Source: Methylomonas sp. (GTDB lineage Bacteria; Pseudomonadota; Gammaproteobacteria; Methylococcales; Methylomonadaceae). Taken from it: DNA of 64,000 nucleotides. Below are positions 42,100 to 50,934 of this stretch, one piece after another (position 1 is the stretch's first letter; the number at the start of each line of letters is the position of its first letter). The notes below the pieces were generated by a model. That model saw only the letters and a program-made list of their open reading frames with translations. It had not been told where the DNA came from and did no database searches. The DNA lies in NCBI RefSeq assembly GCF_023228165.1, contig NZ_JALOBS010000004.1, positions 141,772 through 205,771 of the forward strand, given 5' to 3'. A program made the translations under genes and the position numbers.

Positions 42100-43661
42100 A
42101 TGCGATTCATATCGACCGCTTGCATTTCAAGGGCCGGGACAGCCAGCGCCAAGTAGTGGTCGCCGATCTGGAACGGGCGGCTTGGCCGTGCTTGCGGGAT
42201 AGGGAATATCTGTTTATCCGACAGTTGCATACTCATAAACCCGCCGGGCAACTGGCGGATAGTTTGGCCGAACAGGCGCAAGCCTGTCGCGATGCCGCCG
42301 TGTCGGGTTGGCAGGAAAACGCGGACCGGCAGCAAGCCGTGTATTTTGCCGATTATGCCGAGTTATTGGCTTGTTTAAGCCGCGATTTGCTGCGGAACAA
42401 GCGCTGCTGGTATTGGCGGCAGTGGGACGTTCTGTTTCAACTGCCGGTGGAAACCGCTTTGTCCGGTTGCTGGCAACAACAGCAACATTTAATTCCGGCC
42501 CTGATTGCCCAGTTGGCCAGGCACGATCAGTTGCGCTGGTTTTGCCTGCAATTGACGGACACGCTGATAGAGCAGTTATGCCGAGTGGTGTGCCCGCAAT
42601 GGGATGAACTGAAACAATGCGAAAGTTTGTCCGGCGCTTTTCAGGCTGGATTAAGCGTGCCACCGCACTGGTTGGCGCCGTGGCACGCGGTGCTGGCCGG
42701 GGCGGATTTGCCGCTACAGGTAATGCAACTGGCCGCGCTGATCGCGCTACGCGAATGGCAACCCTTAAAACGGCAAGCGGCCGAGATGCTGCCGGTATAT
42801 CGAGCGGTATTACAGCAATTGATGGTGATAGGGAGCAGTCAGCCCGAAACCGTCGGGCGCAATGAATACCTGGTTCGGGCCGAACAAAACACCACTATTA
42901 TGCGTTCGGCTGCCGCTAACAAACCAGCCAAGGTTATTGATGCGGGCGTCGATAGCGATAGCCTAAAGCCGGCTATGCCAGCAGATATGCCAAGCCGCAG
43001 TCGCAGTGCTGAAACCGGCATGCCAACGGAACAAACCGAGCAAAAAAAATCAGGCAGCATGGCCGAACCGGTTTTAGGGCCGCCAGTGCAACCCGTGTCC
43101 GACCTGATCGCTGAGCGAACGGCTCCATTTCCGCCGCCGGCATGCCAGTTAGATCCGGTTCCGGACAGCGGCTGTAGTTACCCCAGCCGCCTGTTGACCC
43201 AGCAGGGCGGAATATTTTATTTATTGAATTTCCTGAATTTGCCGGGGGTGCAAGCGTGTTTATGCTCCGAGCCGCAAACGCGCGACTATCCCTCTGCCTG
43301 GGGTTGGCTGTGGCAATTGGCCGTTGCCATGGAATGGGCAGCCGAGCCCGGATTGGAGCGTTTATTCGCGTTTTTTTGCGGTTACGCCACGCCGGAGCAG
43401 TTGCGGCAATTGCCGGCCATGCCGCGGATGCACGCGTTATTGCACTGGGGCCGGCAGCGTTACGGTGTATCCTTGTTCAATCGGGATATTTTCGCCATAC
43501 CGGGGCTGATAGAGATCGATGCCTGTCATGTCGATGTATTTTATGCGCTGGACAGCGTGAATCCGGATGTGCGTCGAGCGGGCCTGGATATCGACCCAGG
43601 CTGGTTGCCCTGGCTGGGCAAAGTGGTTAAATTTCATTACGGCGAATTGCCGCTTATCTGA
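42096..43661 (+). CDS. eCIS protein in the tape-measure position (521 aa)
   Basis: Starts GTG (42096) overlapping the previous TGA. N-terminal AIHIDRLHFKGRDSQRQVVVADLERAAWPCLRD resembles the strand-plus-helix start of eCIS tape-measure proteins (Afp14/Pvc14 begin with such an element and precede the ATPase). About residues 270-345 are Pro/Ser/Ala-rich and probably disordered. The C-terminal domain (350-521) has GGIFYLLNFLNLPGV and a DIDPGWLPWLGKVVKFHYG end, which recur in eCIS proteins. Its place directly before the AAA+ ATPase is the main reason for the suggested role; a separate function cannot be excluded. Confidence 0.5.
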   Translation: MNAIHIDRLHFKGRDSQRQVVVADLERAAWPCLRDREYLFIRQLHTHKPAGQLADSLAEQAQACRDAAVSGWQENADRQQAVYFADYAELLACLSRDLLRNKRCWYWRQWDVLFQLPVETALSGCWQQQQHLIPALIAQLARHDQLRWFCLQLTDTLIEQLCRVVCPQWDELKQCESLSGAFQAGLSVPPHWLAPWHAVLAGADLPLQVMQLAALIALREWQPLKRQAAEMLPVYRAVLQQLMVIGSSQPETVGRNEYLVRAEQNTTIMRSAAANKPAKVIDAGVDSDSLKPAMPADMPSRSRSAETGMPTEQTEQKKSGSMAEPVLGPPVQPVSDLIAERTAPFPPPACQLDPVPDSGCSYPSRLLTQQGGIFYLLNFLNLPGVQACLCSEPQTRDYPSAWGWLWQLAVAMEWAAEPGLERLFAFFCGYATPEQLRQLPAMPRMHALLHWGRQRYGVSLFNRDIFAIPGLIEIDACHVDVFYALDSVNPDVRRAGLDIDPGWLPWLGKVVKFHYGELPLI

Positions 43662-43671
43662 GGGCTGCATC

Positions 43672-45624
43672 ATGACGCAGGCCATGCCGCCCAGGGTGAT
43701 GATAGATGCCGGACAGGAATTGGCGGAAAACCTGGTGCTAACGGCTTTGGCCATATTCGCCGACATGCGGATGCCGCAGAGCCCTGAGCTGGTTCAGGAA
43801 CTGAACGCCACCCGGCAATTGCAACGCATCTTGCAACAACCCGATCGCAGTTGGCTGGAATTGGTCCAGAGTTTGGATGCCTGTCTTCCCCGCTTATCGG
43901 GTAATTTAGGTCAGGTGGTGCGCGATTTCGGTTTAAACGCGGCCGATTTTTTCGTGCTGAGTTTATGCGGGGTGGTGGAAAGCCATCATCAGGCTGCTTT
44001 GTTGATCGGTTTATTGCAGCAACCGCAACAATTGCGCCCGGAATTGCACCTGATCAGCGCCATGTGCCGTAGCTTGTTTCAGCAGAATTACTCGGCGGTG
44101 GATTTATACCAGCATGCCTTGCTGAAAAACGGCTTTTTGCAATTGGAAGGGGATGAGCCGCTGCCGCTCAGGCGCATGAAAATGGCGCCGCAACTTTGGC
44201 AGTTACTGAATGGTAAAGCCATGCAATGGACCGGCTGCCGGCCTTTAGCCGTTCCGAAAACGTCATTGTTACCGTCCGACATACTGCATCGCAGCGAGCA
44301 ATTGGCGCAGTTATTGGGGCAAAAACGTATTGCCGCCGTGGCGTTGCGCGGCGAACAGCAAAACTGTTTGCTGCTGGCCGGCAGATTGGCGCAAAGTTTG
44401 GGATTGCGGGCCGTTGTCATTGATACTGCTGTTTTTCACGACCGGCAACTGGGCTTATTGGCACGATACGGCCACTGGCTGCCGATACTCAAGCCGCAAC
44501 TGGGGCCGGGCGAACATTTGGCGCTGCCCGAGGTGTTGCGGGAAGGGCCTGTTGCCGTAATCCTGGGCCGCGACGGCGGCGTGGATGCCGCCGATGTCAT
44601 GGAGTTGTCGGTCGGTGCATTAGAACATCGGCAACGGCAAGCCTTATGGCAGACCTTATTACCCGGCTTCGACAGCGCCGGCCTTGCCGAATCCGCGCAA
44701 TTATCCGCGCCGGCCGTGGTTGCCATTGCCGAGCAGGCGCAACTGCGGGCCATACAAAATCAGGAAACACTGCAAGACAAACATTTGCTGCAGGCGCGTT
44801 TTTCGCAAAGCGCCGATCAGCTACGGTTACTGGCCCAACCGGTGGAACGGCGGGTGGATGCCGAGATGCTGATCCTGCCGGAGGCGTTGAATCAACAATT
44901 GCAGCATCTCAGTTTGCGCTGCCGACGGCGGGAGTCCATGAGCCGCGGCCTGGGCGCCACGTTCGACCCAGCGGAAAACCTGGGCGTACGGGCCTTGTTT
45001 ATCGGCGAAAGCGGTACCGGCAAAACCCTGGCGGCAAGTTATTTAGCCTCCAGCTTTTCGGCGCCCTTGTATCGGGTGGACTTAGCCGCAGTCATGAACA
45101 AGTACATCGGCGAAACCGAGAAAAACCTCAGCCTGATGCTGGATCAGGCCGCCGATCACGATGTGGTGCTGTTGCTGGACGAGGCCGATGCCTTGTTCGG
45201 CAAACGTAGCGACGGCGGCGAGGCGAGCGAGCGTTTCGCCAATATGCTGACTAATTTTCTGTTAACCCGCATCGAACATCATCCCGGCATTATTATTTTG
45301 ACCAGCAATAGCCAGGCGCGTATCGATAAAGCCTTTATGCGGCGGCTGGACGCGGTGTTGGAGTTTCCGTTGCCGGATGTCGAGCAGCGCCGAAGGCTTT
45401 GGCTCAGTCATTTCGGCGCGCGTGGTCCGGGAGACGATTTTGTGCAACTGTTGGCGCAGCATTGCGAATTGCCGGGTGGTTATATCCGCAACGCGGTTCT
45501 GAATGCGGCGGTATTTAGTGACGATAAACTCGGCAGGGCCGCCGTTTTGCAGGCTCTGGCCTGGGAATATCAAAAACTGGGCCGGCAGTTACCGCCGCAG
45601 TTGGATCGGTTCAGGAGGGCATAA
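43672..45624 (+). CDS. AAA+ ATPase of the eCIS (Afp15/Pvc15 type)
   Basis: A 650-aa ATPase. The first 430 residues are a family-specific helical region; the AAA+ module begins at about 435 with Walker A GESGTGKT (445-452), Walker B VVLLLDEAD (498-506) and the sensor region LTSNSQARIDKAFMRRLD. This domain order and size match the ATPase found in essentially every eCIS cluster, thought to help assembly or cargo loading. The start ATG 43672 lies 10 bases after the previous stop, and the final base is shared with the ATG of the DUF4157 gene (TAATG). Confidence 0.92.
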   Translation: MTQAMPPRVMIDAGQELAENLVLTALAIFADMRMPQSPELVQELNATRQLQRILQQPDRSWLELVQSLDACLPRLSGNLGQVVRDFGLNAADFFVLSLCGVVESHHQAALLIGLLQQPQQLRPELHLISAMCRSLFQQNYSAVDLYQHALLKNGFLQLEGDEPLPLRRMKMAPQLWQLLNGKAMQWTGCRPLAVPKTSLLPSDILHRSEQLAQLLGQKRIAAVALRGEQQNCLLLAGRLAQSLGLRAVVIDTAVFHDRQLGLLARYGHWLPILKPQLGPGEHLALPEVLREGPVAVILGRDGGVDAADVMELSVGALEHRQRQALWQTLLPGFDSAGLAESAQLSAPAVVAIAEQAQLRAIQNQETLQDKHLLQARFSQSADQLRLLAQPVERRVDAEMLILPEALNQQLQHLSLRCRRRESMSRGLGATFDPAENLGVRALFIGESGTGKTLAASYLASSFSAPLYRVDLAAVMNKYIGETEKNLSLMLDQAADHDVVLLLDEADALFGKRSDGGEASERFANMLTNFLLTRIEHHPGIIILTSNSQARIDKAFMRRLDAVLEFPLPDVEQRRRLWLSHFGARGPGDDFVQLLAQHCELPGGYIRNAVLNAAVFSDDKLGRAAVLQALAWEYQKLGRQLPPQLDRFRRA

Positions 45625-48600
45625 TGGATAACGCGCAAGGTTTGAAACGCAAACCGAAAACACTGAATAAAGCCGCCAAACCCGCTACGGAAAAGCCGGT
45701 GGCGCGAACGGCGGATATGAAGACGCCGGGTTATCTGCAAGCCAAAATGAAGGTCAGTCAGCCTGGCGATGCCCACGAGCAACAGGCCGATCAAGTTGCC
45801 GATCGGGTTAGTCGCGCCCCGAAACCGGGAGGCGGCGCGGAAAAAAACAGTGTGCATAGAGCGACCTTGCAACCCGGCCAGGATGTGGGCGACCCGCAGC
45901 AAAGCTTATCCCGTAAACCGGCAACCGAGGATAAAAAACCGCAATCGACGTTGAGCCGCAAACCCGAGCAAAACCTCGCAAAAGAAACCGACCACAAACT
46001 GAATAAAAAGCCGGATAAGCCGAATGTGCAAGCCAAGGGCGATGCGCTGCAAATCGATCAGGCCACCGAGGAGCGCATCAACAGTCTGCGCGGCAAGGGC
46101 GAGCCGCTGCCGGAGTCGGTGAAGAACGACATGCAGCAACAGCTGCAGGCCGACTTTTCCGCCGTACGTATCCATAGCGGCGGTGAAGCGGCGGGATTGG
46201 CGGCCGGTATCAACGCCCGAGCGTTCACGGTGGGTAACGATATTTTCTTCGGCACCGGCGAATACGCGCCCGATAGCGTCGAGGGGCGTAAATTATTGGC
46301 GCACGAATTAACGCATGTGCTGCAGCAATGCGACGGTGTGGCGCGCGCCGAAGCCCAATCGCCGGCCGCACCCGCAACCTCGGGCGGCGGTAAGGTGTTT
46401 GAAGACAAAAAACTGGGCAAGCTCGACGACGACGCCAAAACCATTTCGATTCCTACCATTTCGCTGCCCAAGTTCAAGGAAAAGTACACGCCGCCACCTA
46501 TCAAACTGCCTAAGAAGGAAGTGGATTATGAGCGCGACACCAAACAGCAAAAAATCTGGAAAGACAATATCGTCATCGCCGAGGCCGACGTCGGCGCCTG
46601 GCTGACCAGCAAGAAGGCACCCGGCATTAAAGATGACGATACCGGGGCTAATTTGTATTATCTGCAATTGCAGGATAAGGATAATTTCGTCACCGGCGAT
46701 TTGCAAAATATCGTTAAATCCCTGAATAAACCTTATTGGGATAAAAGTGGCAATCGGCAGTTTTACGACATCGATCACAAGGCCGAAGTGCAGTTGGTGG
46801 GCGAGGAAAAGGCCGACGTGATCGGCAATTTGTGGTTGTTGCAGGACAGTATCAATCGTAGTTCCGGGTCGATGATTAATAACGAAATTACCGGGCGTAT
46901 CGATAAACTGGCCGATGCCGCCGCGCCCAGTTTGTGGTCCGGCAAGAAAAAAGACGTCAAAACCCAGCTGCGTCCGCATTACAGCATCACTTTCGAGAAA
47001 ACCGACGGCAAACTGAAAGTTAAGGGCGACAGCAGTGTGTTTTGGGAGGCGGATGACGTCAATAAACTGGAACCGCTGAAAAAACTTAAGGTATTAAAAG
47101 CCAGGGACATCAAAAGGCTCAACCTGCGCGGCAGTCCCGACAAGATCGCCATATACACCTCGGAAAAAGGCGGCGGCAAGCGCGATGTCGACATGAGCAA
47201 GGGTACCGAAGTCGACGTCAAAATTCCGTTCGGTAAAAATTTTACCGTCACCCATGTCAAATATGAAAAAGGCAAGGGCGGTTATTTTTCCGGTCAGGCG
47301 TTTCGGGATAAGAAAGGTTCGCTGCCGGCGTTGAAGGGGGTCGAGCATGCCTCGCTGGAAAACTTTGAAATCACCGAGACCGATTGGGTCGATTTCGGTG
47401 GCTATGTCTCTCAAGTCAGCGTTAACCGCGCAGCCAGCAGCGTATTGAGTACCCTGGAGCTTTATGGCCTGAGCCCCATCGAAATTTTTAATGCGCAGTT
47501 GGATCCTGAGCTTGGCTTGGTCGCCAAGGGCCAGGTGCATTCGGATTTACCGTTGCTGAAAAAAGTACCGTTGCAATTGGACTTGATTGGCGATCAAGTG
47601 GTGTTGAGCGCATCGATTTCAGCCGACACGCTGGATTTCCCTAAACCGTTTGCGGTACGCGCCTCGACCATGACCCTGGCGGTGGGCTCGAAAGGTAATT
47701 TGATGATTGCCGGCCAGATTGACTTCGGCATAGACCGGATAGGCGAGGGTATGGTGCGGGCTTCCGCCTCGGCGGGTAAGGCCGGCGCCGAGGCCCAATT
47801 CGCGTTGGAGGGGCAGTTCGATTTCGACTCAAAAATGTTCGATCCGGCCAAGGTTAAACTGGCCTATATTGATGGCGACCTGAGCGGCGAGGGGGTGTTG
47901 GGGATTCCTGAGCATAAAATTCCCGGCATCAAAAAAGCCACCATTGCCGCCAAATTCGGCAAGAACGAAATGGCGGCCAGCGGTGAAGCCGAATTGGATA
48001 TTCCCGGGGTCGACAAAGGCAGTCTGTCGGTATCGAAATCGGAGCAAGAAGGCTTCAAAATTGCCGGCAGCTTCGACTTATCCGCCGACGTGCCCGGCAT
48101 TAAAAGCGGCCATATCAGCGCCGAGCTGCAACAAGCTGCTGGCGCCGACGAATATTCGCTCAAGGCCAGCGGCACCGCTGTGCCGGCTATTCCCGGTTTC
48201 GATAGCCAGTTGCGAATTGAATACGACAACGGCGCCATTATGATAGAGGGCGAAGCCGTCTATAAACGCGGCATGCTGGATGGACGCGTCAAATTGGGCG
48301 CCACTAACCGTGCTTTGGATACCGCCGGTCTACCGACCGGCGAACCGACGCCCGATTTGGTGGTATTCGGCGGCGGCTCGGTAACGGTGCAGATCGCGCC
48401 CTGGCTGAAAGGCACGGTCGGTGTCGCCTTTGATCCGACCGGCGAAGTCACCGTGGTCGGCGAAATCGGCTTGCCCAACGCGGTAGACCTGCTGCCGCGC
48501 AAAGCGGTGGATAAAAACCTGTTTTCTATCGGCACTTCAATTCCCATCGTGCCGGGGATCACCGCCCGCATCAAAGGCGGGGTGGATGTGGAGGCCGGTT

Positions 48601-49133
48601 TCGGACCAGGCCAACTCGATCAGCTGAATCTGGGGATTAGTTACAAACCCAGCGACGAGCAAAGCACTCACATTACTGGCAACGCCCACTTGAATATACC
48701 GGCCGACGCCGGCATTCGCCTGTTCGTGCGGGCGGGTATCGGTTTGGGTATTCCCGGCGCCAGTGCCAGCGGCGGGCTGGAAATAGGTGGAAAGCTGGGC
48801 ATCGCCGGCGCGGCCGAGGCGGCGGTGGATTTCGACTGGACGCCAGCCACCGGCTTGGCGATCAATGCCGAGGGGTATATCCACGCCCAACCCAAATTTA
48901 CATTCGATATTGCTGGTTTCGTCGAAGTAGAGGTGCTGTGGAAAACGGTATATGAAGAAACCTGGAATTTCGCCTCGTTCGAATACGGCTCCGATCTTAC
49001 TTTCGGGGTGCGTTTTCCAATTCACTATCGAGAAGGTCAGCCATTTGATATATCCTTAAGCGATGTACAATTCGAAACCCCCAACATTGATACCGATGCG
49101 ATTTTGAGCGGTTTGATAGACAGGATAGCCTGA
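45624..49133 (+). CDS. DUF4157 protein with embedded HNH-like segment, candidate cargo toxin
   Basis: A 1169-aa protein. The N-terminal 140 residues are basic and unstructured (Lys/Pro/Gln-rich) with an EQQADQVADRV motif at 52-62. The DUF4157 domain follows at about 146-235, with the HELTH zinc motif at 227-231. Residues about 295-430 contain a DIDH (H385), a GNLW (N402) and a SINRSSG (N411) series, the layout of an HNH-type nuclease. Residues 500-1169 are long beta-rich repeats. DUF4157 is the eCIS cargo-linked domain; with an HNH-like core it would be a nuclease effector. It is translationally coupled at both ends (to the ATPase and the TPR gene). Zinc or catalytic activity is inferred only. 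Confidence 0.75.
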   Translation: MDNAQGLKRKPKTLNKAAKPATEKPVARTADMKTPGYLQAKMKVSQPGDAHEQQADQVADRVSRAPKPGGGAEKNSVHRATLQPGQDVGDPQQSLSRKPATEDKKPQSTLSRKPEQNLAKETDHKLNKKPDKPNVQAKGDALQIDQATEERINSLRGKGEPLPESVKNDMQQQLQADFSAVRIHSGGEAAGLAAGINARAFTVGNDIFFGTGEYAPDSVEGRKLLAHELTHVLQQCDGVARAEAQSPAAPATSGGGKVFEDKKLGKLDDDAKTISIPTISLPKFKEKYTPPPIKLPKKEVDYERDTKQQKIWKDNIVIAEADVGAWLTSKKAPGIKDDDTGANLYYLQLQDKDNFVTGDLQNIVKSLNKPYWDKSGNRQFYDIDHKAEVQLVGEEKADVIGNLWLLQDSINRSSGSMINNEITGRIDKLADAAAPSLWSGKKKDVKTQLRPHYSITFEKTDGKLKVKGDSSVFWEADDVNKLEPLKKLKVLKARDIKRLNLRGSPDKIAIYTSEKGGGKRDVDMSKGTEVDVKIPFGKNFTVTHVKYEKGKGGYFSGQAFRDKKGSLPALKGVEHASLENFEITETDWVDFGGYVSQVSVNRAASSVLSTLELYGLSPIEIFNAQLDPELGLVAKGQVHSDLPLLKKVPLQLDLIGDQVVLSASISADTLDFPKPFAVRASTMTLAVGSKGNLMIAGQIDFGIDRIGEGMVRASASAGKAGAEAQFALEGQFDFDSKMFDPAKVKLAYIDGDLSGEGVLGIPEHKIPGIKKATIAAKFGKNEMAASGEAELDIPGVDKGSLSVSKSEQEGFKIAGSFDLSADVPGIKSGHISAELQQAAGADEYSLKASGTAVPAIPGFDSQLRIEYDNGAIMIEGEAVYKRGMLDGRVKLGATNRALDTAGLPTGEPTPDLVVFGGGSVTVQIAPWLKGTVGVAFDPTGEVTVVGEIGLPNAVDLLPRKAVDKNLFSIGTSIPIVPGITARIKGGVDVEAGFGPGQLDQLNLGISYKPSDEQSTHITGNAHLNIPADAGIRLFVRAGIGLGIPGASASGGLEIGGKLGIAGAAEAAVDFDWTPATGLAINAEGYIHAQPKFTFDIAGFVEVEVLWKTVYEETWNFASFEYGSDLTFGVRFPIHYREGQPFDISLSDVQFETPNIDTDAILSGLIDRIA

Positions 49134-50107
49134 TGGATGACACCACCCAGCAACAGATCACCGAGTTGAATGCCTTGGGCACCCAATTACATTTACAGGG
49201 TAAATTCAGCAAAGCCGCAGATTGCTATCGGCAGGCGCTGGAAATCGACGCCGGTAACGCCACCAGTCATAACAACCTGGGCTTTTTGCTGGCGCAGCAA
49301 CGGCATTGGAAGGAGTCCGTGCAGCACCTGCAACATGCCGTGGAGCTGGCGCCGAAAAATGCCAATTTCCTGGGCAATTTAGGCCAGGTGCTGGCGATGA
49401 CCGGCTCGGTACAGGATGGCTTGGATTTATTGCTCAAGGCCGCCAATCTGGACCCGGCCAATGCACAGGTCTGGGATAATCTGGGCCGCTTGCGGCTGAA
49501 CATGGGCGATATCGCCGGCGCGGAAAACGCCTGGCGGCAAGCTTATCGCAATGCCCAATACGACGCCCGTATCATCACCTCGCTGGCCGGTTCGATTGCA
49601 ATGCAAAACCGCCATTCGGAGGCCATAGACTGGTATCAGCAGGCGCTGGAGATCAACCCCGGTTACGCCGATGCCTGGGCTCAGATGGGGGTCAGCCTGT
49701 TTCTGCGTCAGGATTACGGCTCCGCCCGGGAAACCCTGCAAAAGGCCCTGTCGCTGGATGCGGCCAATTACAGCGCCTTGCGCCATTTGGGTTACGTCTA
49801 CATGAGTCTGGGCGACACCCCGCAGGCCTTGGACTGTTTTAAAACCCTGCTGAACTATTATCCCGACGCAACCACCGTGCGTTTGGATTTAGCCGTGTTG
49901 CTGCTGTCGCAAAATCAAAACCAGGCTGCGCTGGAGCACATGCAGTTTTTGTATCGCAACGACAGCCACAACGATAGGGTGGTGTTTTATTACGGCCTGA
50001 GCCTGTATCAAAACGGCGAAAAACCGCAGGCTTTTGATGTGTGGAACGCCCTGGAACAATCCGACTCGCCTTACCGGCAGAAGATTTCGGAGTTTGTGCG
50101 GGATTGA
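49133..50107 (+). CDS. TPR-repeat protein closing the eCIS operon
   Basis: A 324-aa protein made of about eight tetratricopeptide repeats (for instance NALGTQLHLQGKFSKAADCYRQALEIDAGN, then NNLGFLLAQQRHWKESVQHLQHAVELAPKN and NLGQVLAMTG, each about 34 residues). No signal peptide or enzymatic motif. Its ATG shares one base with the TGA of the DUF4157 gene. TPR proteins bind partner peptides, so a chaperone or loading adaptor for the DUF4157 cargo is the natural inference. It is the last gene of the plus-strand run; no intrinsic terminator was seen after it. Confidence 0.85.
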   Translation: MDDTTQQQITELNALGTQLHLQGKFSKAADCYRQALEIDAGNATSHNNLGFLLAQQRHWKESVQHLQHAVELAPKNANFLGNLGQVLAMTGSVQDGLDLLLKAANLDPANAQVWDNLGRLRLNMGDIAGAENAWRQAYRNAQYDARIITSLAGSIAMQNRHSEAIDWYQQALEINPGYADAWAQMGVSLFLRQDYGSARETLQKALSLDAANYSALRHLGYVYMSLGDTPQALDCFKTLLNYYPDATTVRLDLAVLLLSQNQNQAALEHMQFLYRNDSHNDRVVFYYGLSLYQNGEKPQAFDVWNALEQSDSPYRQKISEFVRD

Positions 50108-50439
50108 GTTGATTTGCTTATAGGGTTTGACACTTTATAACAACACAATACAGACGCCTGATGTTGGTTACGTCGGGTTGTTTTGATATCGATTGATTAC
50201 CACCGGCTATAGTGAGTTGCAATTTACCTATATGCCCGATTTACTCATTATGCAGGATAACCTGCCGGTCAACTCGCGAATTAGGCCGTTAGTTATGATC
50301 ATGAGTCTAAAACTCCTCAGCGACAAGGTGGATTCGATACTGTCATCTGAGTCTAGAGTATAAGATTTTCAACTGGTGCGTTCCGTCTGATTGCCACCCA
50401 GCGGGAAACACGCCAACATTAGACATTAGGGTGAATTGA
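50108..50439. other. gap between the eCIS operon and the toxin gene
   Basis: No gene is supported in this 332-base stretch. It holds the right copy of the 31-bp direct repeat (50202-50232) and otherwise AT-rich sequence without a clear hairpin terminator. Confidence 0.6.
50202..50232. repeat. right copy of the 31-bp direct repeat flanking the eCIS island
   Basis: Matches 18357-18387 in 29 of 31 bases, same orientation, differing at repeat positions 15 and 28. It lies 94 bases after the last eCIS gene. Confidence 0.6.
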
Positions 50440-50901
50440 ATGGCAAAGACTACTGAAAACCTTTACCGCGCAATAATCAACGGCTGCATGGATGGTCCAT
50501 TTGTCGTCGATGATCTGCCGGTAGCTGGATTACTCTACCCTCGATTCGAAACCTCCACTTATACTGATAGCTCAGGCATCGAAAGAACAAGTCCTGCTGA
50601 TGTTGAAATAATATCGGATAAGGTGCAAAAGGGTGGCGGAACGTCGATGTTCGACGTTGAAGGTTGGTTTGGCTACAGCAATTGGCGCTATTTCTTGGTT
50701 CCGAACGGCACAGAATACCCGGAAAGTCTATTCATTAAAAAAGGCAAAAGCGTAAGGACAAACAGAGCCGGTAATCTTAAAGGGCGACACTATCAAATCG
50801 AGCCAAAGAATCCGATGACCGTAGGGACTTTTAAGGGGGCGCTCGACAATTTTGCACGGAATGCCGTGGTAAAACAGGTAGAACTTTCCCGAGTTAAGTG
50901 A
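50440..50901 (+). CDS. Tse2-like ADP-ribosyltransferase-fold toxin
   Basis: A 153-aa cytoplasmic protein with the family series of Pseudomonas Tse2: LYRA (8-11), LLYPRF (31-36), GGTSMFD (66-72; GGTSVFD in Tse2), LVPNGTEYP (86-94; VIPDGTDIP), HYQIEPKNPM (117-126; HYTIMPAKPM) and LDNFARNAV (135-143). Tse2 is a type VI effector toxic in the cytoplasm, and is neutralised by Tsi2. The next gene encodes a Tsi2-like protein, which strongly supports the call. There is no T6SS in the window, but an eCIS ends 330 bases upstream; whether the toxin is loaded in it is unknown. It may simply act as a toxin-antitoxin pair. Confidence 0.85.
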   Translation: MAKTTENLYRAIINGCMDGPFVVDDLPVAGLLYPRFETSTYTDSSGIERTSPADVEIISDKVQKGGGTSMFDVEGWFGYSNWRYFLVPNGTEYPESLFIKKGKSVRTNRAGNLKGRHYQIEPKNPMTVGTFKGALDNFARNAVVKQVELSRVK

Positions 50902-50934
50902 CAGATTATTAAAAAGTAAACTAGGAGCGATGCT

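Larger units (their letters stand above)
20052..50107 (+). other. extracellular contractile injection system (eCIS) gene cluster
   Basis: About 20 consecutive plus-strand genes with gaps mostly under 40 bases and many 1-8 base overlaps. Recognised parts: terminator (DUF4255), sheath, two tubes, second sheath-like protein, tube-baseplate linker, spike in two proteins (D and V types), gp25, baseplate J type, tail-protein-I type, AAA+ ATPase and a DUF4157 protein. ATPase, DUF4255 and DUF4157 are the marks that separate eCIS (Afp/PVC/MAC/AlgoCIS kind) from phages and type VI secretion. No capsid, portal, terminase, integrase or T6SS membrane-complex gene is present. I saw no separate PAAR tip and no tail-fibre gene with a recognisable receptor-binding end. 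Confidence 0.9.

Noticed and set aside
20052..50107. Complete prophage
   Set aside because: Contractile-tail genes are present but no capsid, portal, terminase, lysis, integrase or replication gene is seen, while the AAA+ ATPase, DUF4255 and DUF4157 genes mark an eCIS.
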